Assembly: GCA_022704525.1 (NCBI GenBank)
Contig: JAKJGF010000002.1
Location: 1-53,951 of the forward strand
Length of the DNA: 53,951 bases
Direction: 5' to 3'
Source of the DNA: Bacillota bacterium
Lineage (GTDB): Bacteria; Vulcanimicrobiota; SpSt-956; JAKJGF01
In this document: positions 27,552 through 36,710 of the stretch, one piece after another
Layout: every line of letters starts with the position of its first letter
How positions within the stretch are numbered: position 1 is the stretch's first letter
Notes under the pieces: model-generated
What the model was told of the DNA's origin: nothing
Seen by the model: only the letters and a program-made list of their open reading frames with translations
Databases searched by the model: none
Translations under genes and position numbers: made by a program

Positions 27552-27574
27552 CTTGCTTTTAGCAAGTTTTTTTT
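27552..27574 (+). terminator. Second intrinsic terminator in tandem
   Basis: CTTGCT and AGCAAG around TTT, followed by eight T residues. It sits just before the lipoprotein gene at 27595 and insulates it from the sigma-54 unit. Confidence 0.75.
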
Positions 27575-27594
27575 GATATAATAATTAGAGGAAA

Positions 27595-28389
27595 ATGTTA
27601 TACAAGAAAATTTTTTATATCTTTATTATTTTAAATTGCTTAATATTGATTTCCTGTATGGAAACAAAGGAAGTGGGTCTTCCGGCTTTTAATACAGGAG
27701 ATAAAGCAACTCATGAAGAACTGACACTGGAAAGATTATTTCCTCTTCAGTCAGGGCGAAGATGGATGTACAAATATAAGGAAACTAAATTTTCTTATTA
27801 TTATAACCGGATAATGTCAGAATTTTCGACTATGGAAACATGGGATGTAGAAGAAAGTTTATCCTCTCAAAGTAAATATATATTAATTAAACATGACCAT
27901 TTGAATAAACCCTCAATAAATTACTCTAAAAAAGCTTATATAGTAATTGGAAATAACTCTTCTGGATTGTTCTGGACCGGTCTTAAAGACGAATATAAAA
28001 GTTCAGAGCATTTGTTTGACGGCAAATTACTTATTTATCCTCTGGAAGTTAACTCTTCCTGGAAAACAGATATGCCCTTTTACGGTAGTGATTTTTATAT
28101 AAAATTAAGTGGTACAAATAAAGTTTCCACTGTATCAGATATAGTTGAAACTCCTGCCGGTAATTTCCCTCATTGTGTAAGAATTGATTTTACTGTAACA
28201 GAACGTCTGAATGTCACCGGTACCGGCCTATCTGATGTGTCAGGAGTAATAAATTACTGGTATACTCCTGATATAGGTATAGTAAAGACAAGACTTTTTA
28301 TAAAAGTAGAATCCATAGATGATAATACTATAAATGAAAGTAGTGAAGTAACACGTATTCTTGAAGGATACTGGCGTATAAAAAAATAA
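27595..28389 (+). CDS. Lipoprotein of unknown function
   Basis: 264 residues with a signal peptide (KKIFYIFIILNCLILISC). The lipobox is LISC and the acylated Cys is at about residue 21. The mature part starts with FPLQSGRRWMYKYKE and ends with a region YWYTPDIGIVKTRLFIKV. Both are typical of small beta-rich bacterial lipoproteins whose jobs are unknown. AGAGGA precedes the ATG closely. It lies between two terminators and the kinase cluster; a 150-bp gap separates it from the kinase gene. It may or may not belong to that cluster. Confidence 0.8.
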   Translation: MLYKKIFYIFIILNCLILISCMETKEVGLPAFNTGDKATHEELTLERLFPLQSGRRWMYKYKETKFSYYYNRIMSEFSTMETWDVEESLSSQSKYILIKHDHLNKPSINYSKKAYIVIGNNSSGLFWTGLKDEYKSSEHLFDGKLLIYPLEVNSSWKTDMPFYGSDFYIKLSGTNKVSTVSDIVETPAGNFPHCVRIDFTVTERLNVTGTGLSDVSGVINYWYTPDIGIVKTRLFIKVESIDDNTINESSEVTRILEGYWRIKK

Positions 28390-28542
28390 TTCTCAAAATT
28401 TTTTGTAAATAGTTTTTATCCTATCAGTAATAGAAGGCGGGAATAAATTTATGAATTAGTTAATATAAGCATATATTGTAGCAGGATTTTGCTTATTCAA
28501 ATTGAAATAATTTCGTAATTATAAAATTTCGGGGAGATGTTT

Positions 28543-31500
28543 ATGGCAACTTATTGTCCTACATGTGGAACGTCTAATCCTGATGATGCAAAGAATTGTC
28601 ATATCTGTGATACAATTCTAACCAGATTTTCCAGTGATGGCGCCCTGGCATCAGGCACATTAATTAATTATAGATATCGTATTACAAAGCTTATTAAAGC
28701 AGGAGGAATGGGTGCGGTTTATCTTGCTAAAGATATAAAAACAAATGAAGTTCATGCTGTAAAAGAATTATTCAAGCAGTTTTCACCTCAGGAAGAACAG
28801 TATGTGGTTCAACGTTTTAAGGAAGAAGCTGAAATATTAGCAAAATTAAGGCATCCCAATATGCCGAGAGTAAGTGATTATTTCCACGATTATGATAGAT
28901 ATTATATAGTAATGGATTATGTCCAGGGAGATGATCTGGAATCAATTCTGGAACAGGAAGGTGATCCGGGACTCCCTGAACTGGATGTAGTGGACTGGGC
29001 CGTTCAGATATGCGGAGTCCTTGATTATCTTCACAACCAGAATCCTCTTATACTATACAGAGATTTAAAACCTTCAAATATAATGATTCGCTATGAAGAT
29101 GGACGGGCTATGCTTATTGATTTTGGCCTTGCAAGAACCATACAACCAGGAAGTGAGAGAGGGAAAACTGCTATAGGTACAGAAGGTTACTCTCCTCCAG
29201 AACAATATATGGGAAACCCGGAAATAAGGAGTGATATTTATGCCCTGGGCGCTACAATGCATCATTTGCTGACAGGTGAATTTCCTGCTGTTCCCTTTCA
29301 ATTCAATTATGTTAGAGACTTAAATCCAGATGTTTCAGAAGGTATGGAAAAGCTCGTAATGAAGGCAGTTGAAATAGAATTAAACGATAGATATGTATCA
29401 GCAAAAGAAATGGAGCAAGCTTTAATAACATTATATCCGAAAACAGTTAAAAGAATCGATTATATAAAAAGTCTGATGAAGGATAAAGATTATGCCTTAC
29501 CTGCCTCTGAACCTCCTCATAATTTAAAATCAGAGATAAAATTAGATATTAAGGTGAAGGAAGAAGTAAAGGAAGAAAAAGATGAAGAAGAATTTATAGA
29601 AACTATTGAAAAAATAGATGATCATCTGGCTGAAACAGAGAGAGTTCTCATGAAAAAAGTAGATTCCTTGCCTGACAAAGATGATAAAAAAGAAATCTCT
29701 GAAAAAGAAAATCTTTCTGAAGAGGATAAATTTGTTTATTTAATTAAAAAGTTAAGTAGCAGAGACATATTGGAGAAAGAAAATGCTATTGAAGAGTTAG
29801 GAGAATTAAAAGACAGGAGAGCTGTTAATTTTTTGAGGGAAATACTTGAATATAATAATGAAACACTTACAAGAGCAGTAATTAAGGCTTTTGGTGAAAT
29901 AAAAGATCCCTCTACAGTTCCCATATTGATAAGATACCTTGATTCCAGGGATCCTCTAACGAACCAATACTGTGCTGTAGCATTAGGAGACATAGGAGAT
30001 CCCCAGGCTTTAAACCCTCTTATAAATTTACTTTCTTATGGTGATGAAGGAAGTAGAGCTACTGCAGCTTATGCTCTCGGCAATCTCGGTAAAAAAGAAT
30101 CTCTTTTTGCCCTGATTACATCTTTTCTTGAGGATTCAGATAGTGAAGTTCGTCTTCGTTCTGCAGAATCGATTGCTCAAATAGATGGAAGGAATATGTC
30201 TTCTCTTATTGATATGGCAAAAGATGAAGACACTGATACAAGAAAAGATTTAGTAAGAATGTTTTTCTCCGATTATACCATAAAAGATAAAAAACCTCTT
30301 ACAGTATCTCTACCTTCTGAATATAATAAGTATATAGAAATGCTGAAAAGCAATGATGAAGCAATTAGATTAGATGGTTTGAGTTTTCTCATTCAAACAG
30401 AAGACCCACAAGTAGCTCCTATATTAACAACTTGTTTTGAAGATGAAAATGAAACTATTGCGATTGATGCCCTTAAGGCAGTAGTAGGGATGAAAAATAA
30501 AGATACACTGGAAGCGGTAATAAATTTATTAAGTACCACGAGACCTATATTAAGGCAATGGACTGTCTGGGGACTTGGAGAATTCGGTGATGAAAGAGCT
30601 TTTGATGTACTCCTGAATACTCTGAAACATGATGATCCGGGTACAAGAGCTACTGCTGCATACTCTCTGGGAAATCTGGGAGATAAGAGAGCTGTAAGAC
30701 CTCTTCTACAATTAATAATAGACGATATAGATATAGATGTGAGGAAAAATGCTACTGAATCAGTCCTGCAATTAGATGCAGAAACCGTTATTCCCAATCT
30801 ATCGGATATAGCTATGGATGAAAACAGAGAAAAAAGAAAAGGAGCTATCCAGAAATATTTATCAAAAGAACAAGGGGTAGAAGAAAAAATAGAAGTAAAT
30901 AAGGAAATAGAGCAGTATCTTATTGATTTAAAAAGTAACAATCCTCTGGCTCGTAAAAATGCCTGCAGATCTCTGGGTAATATGAAAATACCCCGGGTAA
31001 TTCCTTATATTGTAGAAGCCCTTAAAGATGAAGATGAAAACGTATGTCGTGCTGCAGGTTATTCCCTTCTTCAGTATCCAGATGCAGTTCAATATCTTAT
31101 TCCTCTCTTATCTTATGAGAAATCTTTAACAGTTCAAATGGCAATATGGATTTTAGGAGAATTGAAGGCCCATGAGGCGACTCTACAAATTATAAATACA
31201 CTATCCAGAGGTAATGATGACATAAGACAAAACTCAGCTTATTCTCTCGGCAATATAGGAGATAAAAGAGCTATTGAACCTTTGTTAGAACGTATACTTG
31301 AAGATAACAACAAGGATGTAAGGGTATATTGTGCAGAAGCTCTAAAAAAAATTGATATTACCAGAGATATTAATAAACTTATTAAAGTGGCAAGATCTGA
31401 TGATAAATTACTCAGAGAAAATCTGATAAAAGCAGTATATTCAAAAGGTCCTTCACAGAATACACCTGAAGAAATAGCTTTAGAGGAAGAAACTATAGAG

Positions 31501-32070
31501 GGAGTTGAAAATCTCTCTCACAATAATCCGGAAATTAGAAAAAATACTATAATACAACTTGCAAATAAATATAAAAATAAATCTATACCTTATATTCTCG
31601 TCTGTCTTGAAGACAGAGATGAAACAGTAAAAGATAAAGCCATACAGGTTCTTGTTGAACTGGGTGAAGCATCAGCTGTGGATAAACTTGTAAAATGTAT
31701 AAAAGATCCTTCTCCTGTTATTCAACAGCGTGCTGTATGGGCTCTTGGAGAATTAAAAGACAGGAGAGCACTACCTGTGCTGATAGATCGTCTAAAAAAA
31801 GCTATTACACCGGTGAGGGCCAGCGCTGCCTATGCACTTGGAAACCTGGGAGATGAAAGAGCTGTTGAGCCATTATGTTATTCTCTTTTAAATGATGAAG
31901 ATGTGGATGTAAGAAGATATGCAGTAGAATCGCTGGAACAGATAGGGTCCAGCAGTGCAAGTAATACTCTCTTTCAGGCTCTTAAAAAAGAACAGGATAT
32001 TGAAACCCGTAAAATAATATCCAGGGTATTCAGTAAACTGAGATTTAAGATTGGCACTCCTAAAAAATAA
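28543..32070 (+). CDS. Zinc-ribbon Ser/Thr kinase with long HEAT-repeat tail
   Basis: 1175 residues from the ATG at 28543, which has GGGGAG at correct spacing; the ATG two codons earlier is too close to it. The zinc ribbon CPTCGTSNPDDAKNCHIC (about 4-21) is followed by a Hanks-type kinase (about 35-300) with KAGGMGAVYLA, the lysine in HAVKELF, LYRDLKPSN and IDFGLAR. The catalytic motif reads YRD instead of HRD, which is often tolerated. A charged linker follows, then from about residue 390 to the end PBS-lyase/HEAT units (repeated AVWALGELKDRRALPVL and TAAYALGNLGDKRAV types), partly in three related blocks. No membrane segment, so it is a cytoplasmic kinase with a large protein-binding solenoid. 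It leads a nine-gene one-strand cluster. Confidence 0.92.
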   Translation: MATYCPTCGTSNPDDAKNCHICDTILTRFSSDGALASGTLINYRYRITKLIKAGGMGAVYLAKDIKTNEVHAVKELFKQFSPQEEQYVVQRFKEEAEILAKLRHPNMPRVSDYFHDYDRYYIVMDYVQGDDLESILEQEGDPGLPELDVVDWAVQICGVLDYLHNQNPLILYRDLKPSNIMIRYEDGRAMLIDFGLARTIQPGSERGKTAIGTEGYSPPEQYMGNPEIRSDIYALGATMHHLLTGEFPAVPFQFNYVRDLNPDVSEGMEKLVMKAVEIELNDRYVSAKEMEQALITLYPKTVKRIDYIKSLMKDKDYALPASEPPHNLKSEIKLDIKVKEEVKEEKDEEEFIETIEKIDDHLAETERVLMKKVDSLPDKDDKKEISEKENLSEEDKFVYLIKKLSSRDILEKENAIEELGELKDRRAVNFLREILEYNNETLTRAVIKAFGEIKDPSTVPILIRYLDSRDPLTNQYCAVALGDIGDPQALNPLINLLSYGDEGSRATAAYALGNLGKKESLFALITSFLEDSDSEVRLRSAESIAQIDGRNMSSLIDMAKDEDTDTRKDLVRMFFSDYTIKDKKPLTVSLPSEYNKYIEMLKSNDEAIRLDGLSFLIQTEDPQVAPILTTCFEDENETIAIDALKAVVGMKNKDTLEAVINLLSTTRPILRQWTVWGLGEFGDERAFDVLLNTLKHDDPGTRATAAYSLGNLGDKRAVRPLLQLIIDDIDIDVRKNATESVLQLDAETVIPNLSDIAMDENREKRKGAIQKYLSKEQGVEEKIEVNKEIEQYLIDLKSNNPLARKNACRSLGNMKIPRVIPYIVEALKDEDENVCRAAGYSLLQYPDAVQYLIPLLSYEKSLTVQMAIWILGELKAHEATLQIINTLSRGNDDIRQNSAYSLGNIGDKRAIEPLLERILEDNNKDVRVYCAEALKKIDITRDINKLIKVARSDDKLLRENLIKAVYSKGPSQNTPEEIALEEETIEGVENLSHNNPEIRKNTIIQLANKYKNKSIPYILVCLEDRDETVKDKAIQVLVELGEASAVDKLVKCIKDPSPVIQQRAVWALGELKDRRALPVLIDRLKKAITPVRASAAYALGNLGDERAVEPLCYSLLNDEDVDVRRYAVESLEQIGSSSASNTLFQALKKEQDIETRKIISRVFSKLRFKIGTPKK

Positions 32071-32104
32071 ACCCGGATAAAACTTACAGAAAAGGTAATA
32101 ACTT

Positions 32105-33373
32105 ATGTTTTGTGGTAGTTGCGGAAATGAAAATCAAAAGTCAGGTAAATTCTGTGGATTTTGTGGCAAGCCTTTACAGCAGACTGTATTATCTGATTCT
32201 GTACAATTAAATCCTGTAATAAATCCCAGAAGTCACCTGAAAATTAACCTGGAAGGTGTATTCAAAAACGAAAAATATAAAATCATAGGCCGTATAAAGT
32301 ATTCAACATATGATGCAGCAGAACAGAGGCGATATCTCTGGGATGAATGGCTTTTAATTTCAGAACAGGGCAGATATCTCTGGCTTTCAGAAGATGAATG
32401 GACCTTTCAACTTACAAGTGCCTTTACCCCTAAAATACCCTTTAATCCAGATAGTGTTACTAATTCTGTTAATTTAGATGGAAAATCTCTCTATGTTATA
32501 GAAAAAGGAATAGCCCGGATAGAATATTTTGAAGGAGAATTAAATTATAAGCCAGAAACAGGAGAAGAAATAAACTATCTGGATATAATGGAAGGGTACA
32601 GTGTTGAATGGGATGACAGGGAAATAAAATTCTTTAAAAGTGAAGAAATCCCTGTTGAACAGATATATAAAGCTTTCAATCTGGATGTAAATCTAATCCC
32701 TCTTCAGGCATACCAGAAAACAGTAGAATATGAAGACTCTGATGAGGAAATACCAAAATCAATAGATATAAGATCTGATAAAACCTTTTACCACTATGAT
32801 GCAGAAGTAATTATTAGAAGACAGACTGCAAAAACCAGAAGAAACGTGCCACTTCTATTTATAACGTGTGGACTTTTACTGATACTTGTGTCAATTTCCT
32901 GTACTCTTTCGGGGAAAAAAGTTTATACCTTTTCTGCTCGACCGATAGAATGTAAAGAAGGCAAATTACTGGGGCCTATGAAATTAACTAAAGCCGGTTC
33001 GCTTTATCTTGTAAGAGTTAAAGGTGGAATTGCCAGTGATTCTAACTATGATTTAACACTGGAATTATTTGATGAAGATGAGCCTGATACAGATATTCCT
33101 CTCTGGAGTAAGGAGGATCAATTCTGGCATGAAAGTGGAGTTGAATATGAAGAAGGACAATCCTATCCCTGGACAGAATCCTATTCTGCTGCAAGATCAT
33201 ATTTTCTTCTTTCTGAAGAAGGGGAATACTACTTAAAAGTAACAGCTGAGGGTACAGACAAGGTCCTTTCTTCAAGTGGCAGATTGACAATAGCTGTTTA
33301 TGAGGGAGTAATTCACGGCCGTTATTATTTCTGGAGTGGCTTTCTGCTTATTTTATTAGGAGTTATAATTTAG
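32105..33373 (+). CDS. Zinc-ribbon DUF4178 membrane protein
   Basis: 422 residues. The N-terminal zinc ribbon CGSCGNENQKSGKFCGFCG is followed by a DUF4178 domain (about 55-240; signature YKIIGRIKYSTYDAAEQRRY then LWDEWLLISEQGRYLWL). A membrane helix follows at about 255-275 (LLFITCGLLLILVSISC), then an extracytoplasmic beta-rich segment and a final helix (FWSGFLLILLGVII). DUF4178 genes are known to cluster with DUF350 and aminopropyltransferase genes, and the same is true here. The function is unproven; an envelope or polyamine-linked stress role has been proposed for such clusters. It starts 34 bp after the kinase gene. Confidence 0.85.
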   Translation: MFCGSCGNENQKSGKFCGFCGKPLQQTVLSDSVQLNPVINPRSHLKINLEGVFKNEKYKIIGRIKYSTYDAAEQRRYLWDEWLLISEQGRYLWLSEDEWTFQLTSAFTPKIPFNPDSVTNSVNLDGKSLYVIEKGIARIEYFEGELNYKPETGEEINYLDIMEGYSVEWDDREIKFFKSEEIPVEQIYKAFNLDVNLIPLQAYQKTVEYEDSDEEIPKSIDIRSDKTFYHYDAEVIIRRQTAKTRRNVPLLFITCGLLLILVSISCTLSGKKVYTFSARPIECKEGKLLGPMKLTKAGSLYLVRVKGGIASDSNYDLTLELFDEDEPDTDIPLWSKEDQFWHESGVEYEEGQSYPWTESYSAARSYFLLSEEGEYYLKVTAEGTDKVLSSSGRLTIAVYEGVIHGRYYFWSGFLLILLGVII

Positions 33374-33417
33374 CAATTAGCAATTAGCTTTTGTTCCTCA
33401 GCTAATTGCTGATTGCT
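33372..33417 (+). other. Long hairpin between DUF4178 and DUF350 genes
   Basis: AGCAATTAGCAATTAGC (33372-33388) and GCTAATTGCTGATTGCT (33401-33417) form a 17-bp stem with a single G-U position and a 12-nt loop. There is no T-run. The position just after one stop codon and before the next RBS suggests RNA processing or stability control within the operon, or a small repeat. Confidence 0.6.
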
Positions 33418-33454
33418 GGATGGTGAAAGTTATATTAAAGAAAGGAGAATTATT

Positions 33455-33688
33455 ATGGATAAAGTTTATAGTACATTAATCAGTTATATTTTAACCATAG
33501 GATGGGGAATAGTTGGAGCTGTTACAATGAGTCTATCCCTGGGAATTTTAATAAGGATATTTGACTGGCTGACACCTGTAGATGAATGGAAAGAAATAGA
33601 AAAAGGAAATGTTTCTGTAGCTATAATACTTGCAGCCGTTATCATTGCTTTTGGTCTGGTTATAGCATCTGCAGTCTTTGGAGGTTAA
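33455..33688 (+). CDS. DUF350 small membrane protein
   Basis: 77 residues from the ATG at 33455, chosen for the AAAGGAG site just upstream. Two hydrophobic helices (about 7-30 and 53-75) flank a polar loop carrying DEWKEIEKGNVSVAIILAA, the recognisable DUF350 motif. This is a single-unit version; many family members have two units. The role is unknown. E. coli YjfL belongs to the same family and sits in an operon with a PspA-like protein and a glutathionylspermidine-synthase-like enzyme. It is followed 2 bp later by the TPR membrane gene, so the two are co-expressed. Confidence 0.85.
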   Translation: MDKVYSTLISYILTIGWGIVGAVTMSLSLGILIRIFDWLTPVDEWKEIEKGNVSVAIILAAVIIAFGLVIASAVFGG

Positions 33689-33690
33689 GT

Positions 33691-34431
33691 ATGAAAAACT
33701 TATTCTATCTTATTTTGTTTCTCTTATACACTATCATCCCTGGATGGAGTGCAAATACAGAAGGTAACAAAGCTTTAACCTTTGGAAAACAACAATTCAA
33801 CACAGGAAATTATGAAAAAGCCAAAGAATTTTTTGCATCGGCCCTGAATCAGGATCCCAATCTTGTAGAAGCCTATGAATACAGAGCAAAAAGTGCTTCT
33901 AAAATAGGCAAAAATTCTCTGGATGCAGATATATCCTTCTATAAATCAAGGCTTATTACAATGAAAGAAAAAAATTTTTCTGTACATTTTGGTCTTGCCT
34001 GTACCTATCTCGAGAAAATGTCTTTTGACTCAACTTCAAAACAACAGGCAGCAAAAGAACTTCTGGAAGTAATAACAAAAGACCCTTCAGGATCTTTCGG
34101 TACGAGAGCAGTGGAACTTCAAAAACAATATAATATAAAAACCAGTAAGCCAGAATTTTCCATTATAAAAATATTTAAATACTACAATAGTATTATCTTT
34201 TATCTCATAGCCGGTCTGATTGTATTTTCTATCATTTTACTTATATTTCGTGCTCTTTATCCGAGGAACAGACTTAAAAGTACCTTTGCTGCAATAATTG
34301 TGGCTGTCCTTATATATATCCTTGCAACAATGACTACTCTCACCGGCTTTGGACTTAGAACTTCCTATGGAAAATCCATAAGAACCGGTGGTTCTTATAC
34401 AGGTGGTATGGGAATTCATCCCGGAAAATGA
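33691..34431 (+). CDS. TPR membrane protein of the DUF350 cluster
   Basis: 246 residues from the ATG at 33691, with GGAGG 6-10 bp upstream; an earlier ATG in the same frame lies inside the DUF350 gene and has no site. It has a signal peptide or N-terminal anchor (MKNLFYLILFLLYTIIPGWS) and TPR units at about 25-80 (KALTFGKQQFNTGNYEKAKEFF). Two membrane helices follow at about 170-190 and 205-222, then a Gly/Thr-rich tail with GGSYTGGMG. It overlaps the aminopropyltransferase gene by 4 bp, which implies translational coupling and a shared task. The family is not recognised beyond TPR. Confidence 0.75.
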   Translation: MKNLFYLILFLLYTIIPGWSANTEGNKALTFGKQQFNTGNYEKAKEFFASALNQDPNLVEAYEYRAKSASKIGKNSLDADISFYKSRLITMKEKNFSVHFGLACTYLEKMSFDSTSKQQAAKELLEVITKDPSGSFGTRAVELQKQYNIKTSKPEFSIIKIFKYYNSIIFYLIAGLIVFSIILLIFRALYPRNRLKSTFAAIIVAVLIYILATMTTLTGFGLRTSYGKSIRTGGSYTGGMGIHPGK

Positions 34432-35984
34432 TTGAAGCTAAAATTACAGAAAATCCTATAAAAAAAGAAGAAGAAAAAGAACAGTTATTATTATTAGTAA
34501 GTGTTTTTTTTATTTCACTCTGCGGTATAAGTTATGAACTTCTCTTTGGTACCATCTCATCTTATTTAATAGGAGATACGGTATTGCAATTTTCTCTTAC
34601 CATAGGTATTTTTATGAGTGCTATGGGTCTTGGTTCATATCTTTCAAAATATATAGAAACAAATTTATTGGATAAATTTATTATCATAGAAATCTGGATA
34701 GCAATAATAGGTGGTTTTTCGGCTTTTATCTTATTTTTTGCTTTTGCCTATACAGAGATATATTCTTTTTTTATGTACTTTTGTCTAATAATAATAGGAA
34801 CCCTTATAGGTCTTGAAATACCAATAGTTACAAGGATAATACAGCAATATGGAACACTTAAAATAACCCTTGCAAGAGTATTTTCTCTTGATTATCTGGG
34901 AGCTCTTGCAGCATCAATACTTTTTCCTCTTACATTTCTACCTTACCTGGGCTTGATGGCATCATCATTTTTTTTTGGTCTCTTAAATATTGGAGTAACA
35001 GCGGCAAATATAATATATTTCTATAACAAGCTGACAGGAGGCAAAAGATGTATCTTTTGGACCCTTATAGCAGGCATTCTTTTACTTACAGGACTTATTT
35101 TTTCATATAAAATCGTATCTTTAGCAGAAAGTGCACTTTACCAGGCAGATATAGTCTATACCAAACAGACAAAATATCAGAGAATAATTGTTACAAAATG
35201 GAAAGAAGAAATAAATCTTTTTCTGGATGGAAATCTTCAATTCTGTTCTCTTGATGAATATCGTTATCACGAAACACTGGTTCATCCTGCTATAACTATG
35301 TCCTCATCGAGGGAAAATATTCTCCTCCTTGGAGGAGGAGATGGACTCGCCCTGAGAGAAATATTGAAATATAAGGATGTAAAGACTATTACCCTTGTAG
35401 ATATAGATCCTGAAATGATAGAACTTTGTTCTACTCATCCTTTAATAGTTTCTCTTAATAAAAATTCCTTAAAAGATACAAAAGTTAAATATATAGCACA
35501 GGATGCCTGGAAATTTATAAACGATACAGATAAGTTATTTGACGTAATAATTATAGATCTTCCCGATCCGGGAAATGAAAAACTTTCTAAATTATATTCC
35601 AATACATTTTATAACATGCTGGGACATCATCTGTCGAGAGGAGGAATTATTGCTGTTCAGAGCACCTCGACATTTTTCTCTACAAAAACCTTCTGGTGCA
35701 TATACAATACAATAGAAAAAGCTGGTTTTCATGTAAAACCAATTCATACCCTTGTGCCCAGTTTTGGAGACTGGGGATTTGTTCTGGCTTCAAATGAAAA
35801 ACCTGATCCCGGAAGATGCAGAATAGAAGTTCCTCTTAAGTATCTGAATGAAGAAACTATGAAAAGTATCTTTCATTTCAGTGAAGACATACAATGGAGA
35901 GAAACTATGGTAAATACCCTTGATAATAGTATTGTTACATATTATTATAATGAAGACTGGTCGAAGTGGAATGAAAATGATTGA
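34428..35984 (+). CDS. Membrane-fused spermidine synthase-like aminopropyltransferase
   Basis: 518 residues. The first about 230 contain six to seven hydrophobic segments (from LLVSVFFISLCGISYELL). The C-terminal part is a spermidine-synthase-type Rossmann domain with ILLLGGGDGLALREILKY, VDIDPEMIEL, the catalytic-loop-like VIIIDLPDPGNEKLSKLYS and a Y-F-T-type region. In classical SpeE the loop reads DSTDPxGP; here it is DLPDPGNE, so the substrate may differ. Enzymes of this fused type transfer an aminopropyl group from decarboxylated AdoMet. No AdoMet decarboxylase gene is in the window. Known context with DUF350 and DUF4178 supports a dedicated polyamine or modified-polyamine pathway. Confidence 0.85.
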   Translation: MIEAKITENPIKKEEEKEQLLLLVSVFFISLCGISYELLFGTISSYLIGDTVLQFSLTIGIFMSAMGLGSYLSKYIETNLLDKFIIIEIWIAIIGGFSAFILFFAFAYTEIYSFFMYFCLIIIGTLIGLEIPIVTRIIQQYGTLKITLARVFSLDYLGALAASILFPLTFLPYLGLMASSFFFGLLNIGVTAANIIYFYNKLTGGKRCIFWTLIAGILLLTGLIFSYKIVSLAESALYQADIVYTKQTKYQRIIVTKWKEEINLFLDGNLQFCSLDEYRYHETLVHPAITMSSSRENILLLGGGDGLALREILKYKDVKTITLVDIDPEMIELCSTHPLIVSLNKNSLKDTKVKYIAQDAWKFINDTDKLFDVIIIDLPDPGNEKLSKLYSNTFYNMLGHHLSRGGIIAVQSTSTFFSTKTFWCIYNTIEKAGFHVKPIHTLVPSFGDWGFVLASNEKPDPGRCRIEVPLKYLNEETMKSIFHFSEDIQWRETMVNTLDNSIVTYYYNEDWSKWNEND

Positions 35985-36078
35985 GACCTGAAGGGATAAA
36001 GAGAAGTGAAAAATTAAATATCCCTCACCCATTACCCATTACGCGTTACAGGTCATATTTTTATAAGGAGGTAATTTT

Positions 36079-36702
36079 ATGGAAATGCAGGTAAGAGAAA
36101 TGGATTGCCCTTCCTGCGGAGGTTCGCTGAAACTTACAAGTGTTTATGTGAGGACAACTATCTGTCCTTACTGTGATCAAACGCTTCATATCGATGATTT
36201 TGGTTTGAGTGTGGCAGGCAAACAGCCAAAGCTTGCAGATTATCCAACACGTTTTGCCCTTGGACGAAAAGGTAAAATTAAAGGAAAAAATTTTGAGGTA
36301 GTGGGCAGAGTAAGATACAGGGGGGAAGATTGTTTCTGGGATGAATGGTATCTTACCTTTGAAGATGGTAAACCGGGATGGTTAACTGAAGAAGAGGGAG
36401 AATGTGCCCTTTTCAATAAAGAAAAAGTTAAAAGTGCTGTTCCTGATAAATCAAACTTACGGGTGGGAAAAACCATAGATCTTAATAACTATAAAATCTT
36501 CATAACAGAAATAGGGGAAGTTTCTCTTGAAGGGGGAGAAGGACAGCTTTTCTTTGTGGTAAGACCAAACACTCCTCTTCTTCATATAGACGGTAATGCA
36601 GGGGGGAAACTGGTTTCAATAGAATTTTATGAAAAAGAAATAGAGTTTCATATAGGAGAAAGTCTGGAATATGAAGATATTTTAATTAGCAAAGAAGCAT
36701 AA
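36079..36702 (+). CDS. Zinc-ribbon DUF4178 protein, second copy
   Basis: 207 residues with a strong AAGGAGG site. N-terminal zinc ribbon (CPSCGGSLKLTSVYVRTTIC then PYC) and one DUF4178 domain (FEVVGRVRYRGEDCFWDEWY, GWLTEEEGECALF). No membrane segment, unlike the larger DUF4178 protein at 32105. The presence of both a soluble and a membrane version in one cluster is typical of these operons. It lies 94 bp after the aminopropyltransferase gene; that gap contains only short direct repeats (CCCATTACCCATTACGCGTT). The peptidase gene follows after 8 bp. Confidence 0.85.
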   Translation: MEMQVREMDCPSCGGSLKLTSVYVRTTICPYCDQTLHIDDFGLSVAGKQPKLADYPTRFALGRKGKIKGKNFEVVGRVRYRGEDCFWDEWYLTFEDGKPGWLTEEEGECALFNKEKVKSAVPDKSNLRVGKTIDLNNYKIFITEIGEVSLEGGEGQLFFVVRPNTPLLHIDGNAGGKLVSIEFYEKEIEFHIGESLEYEDILISKEA

Positions 36703-36710
36703 GAAATTTT

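Noticed and set aside
33413..33454. Longer start for the DUF350 gene
   Set aside because: The extra 14 residues overlap the right arm of the hairpin and the RBS of the internal ATG at 33455, which gives the standard family N-terminus.
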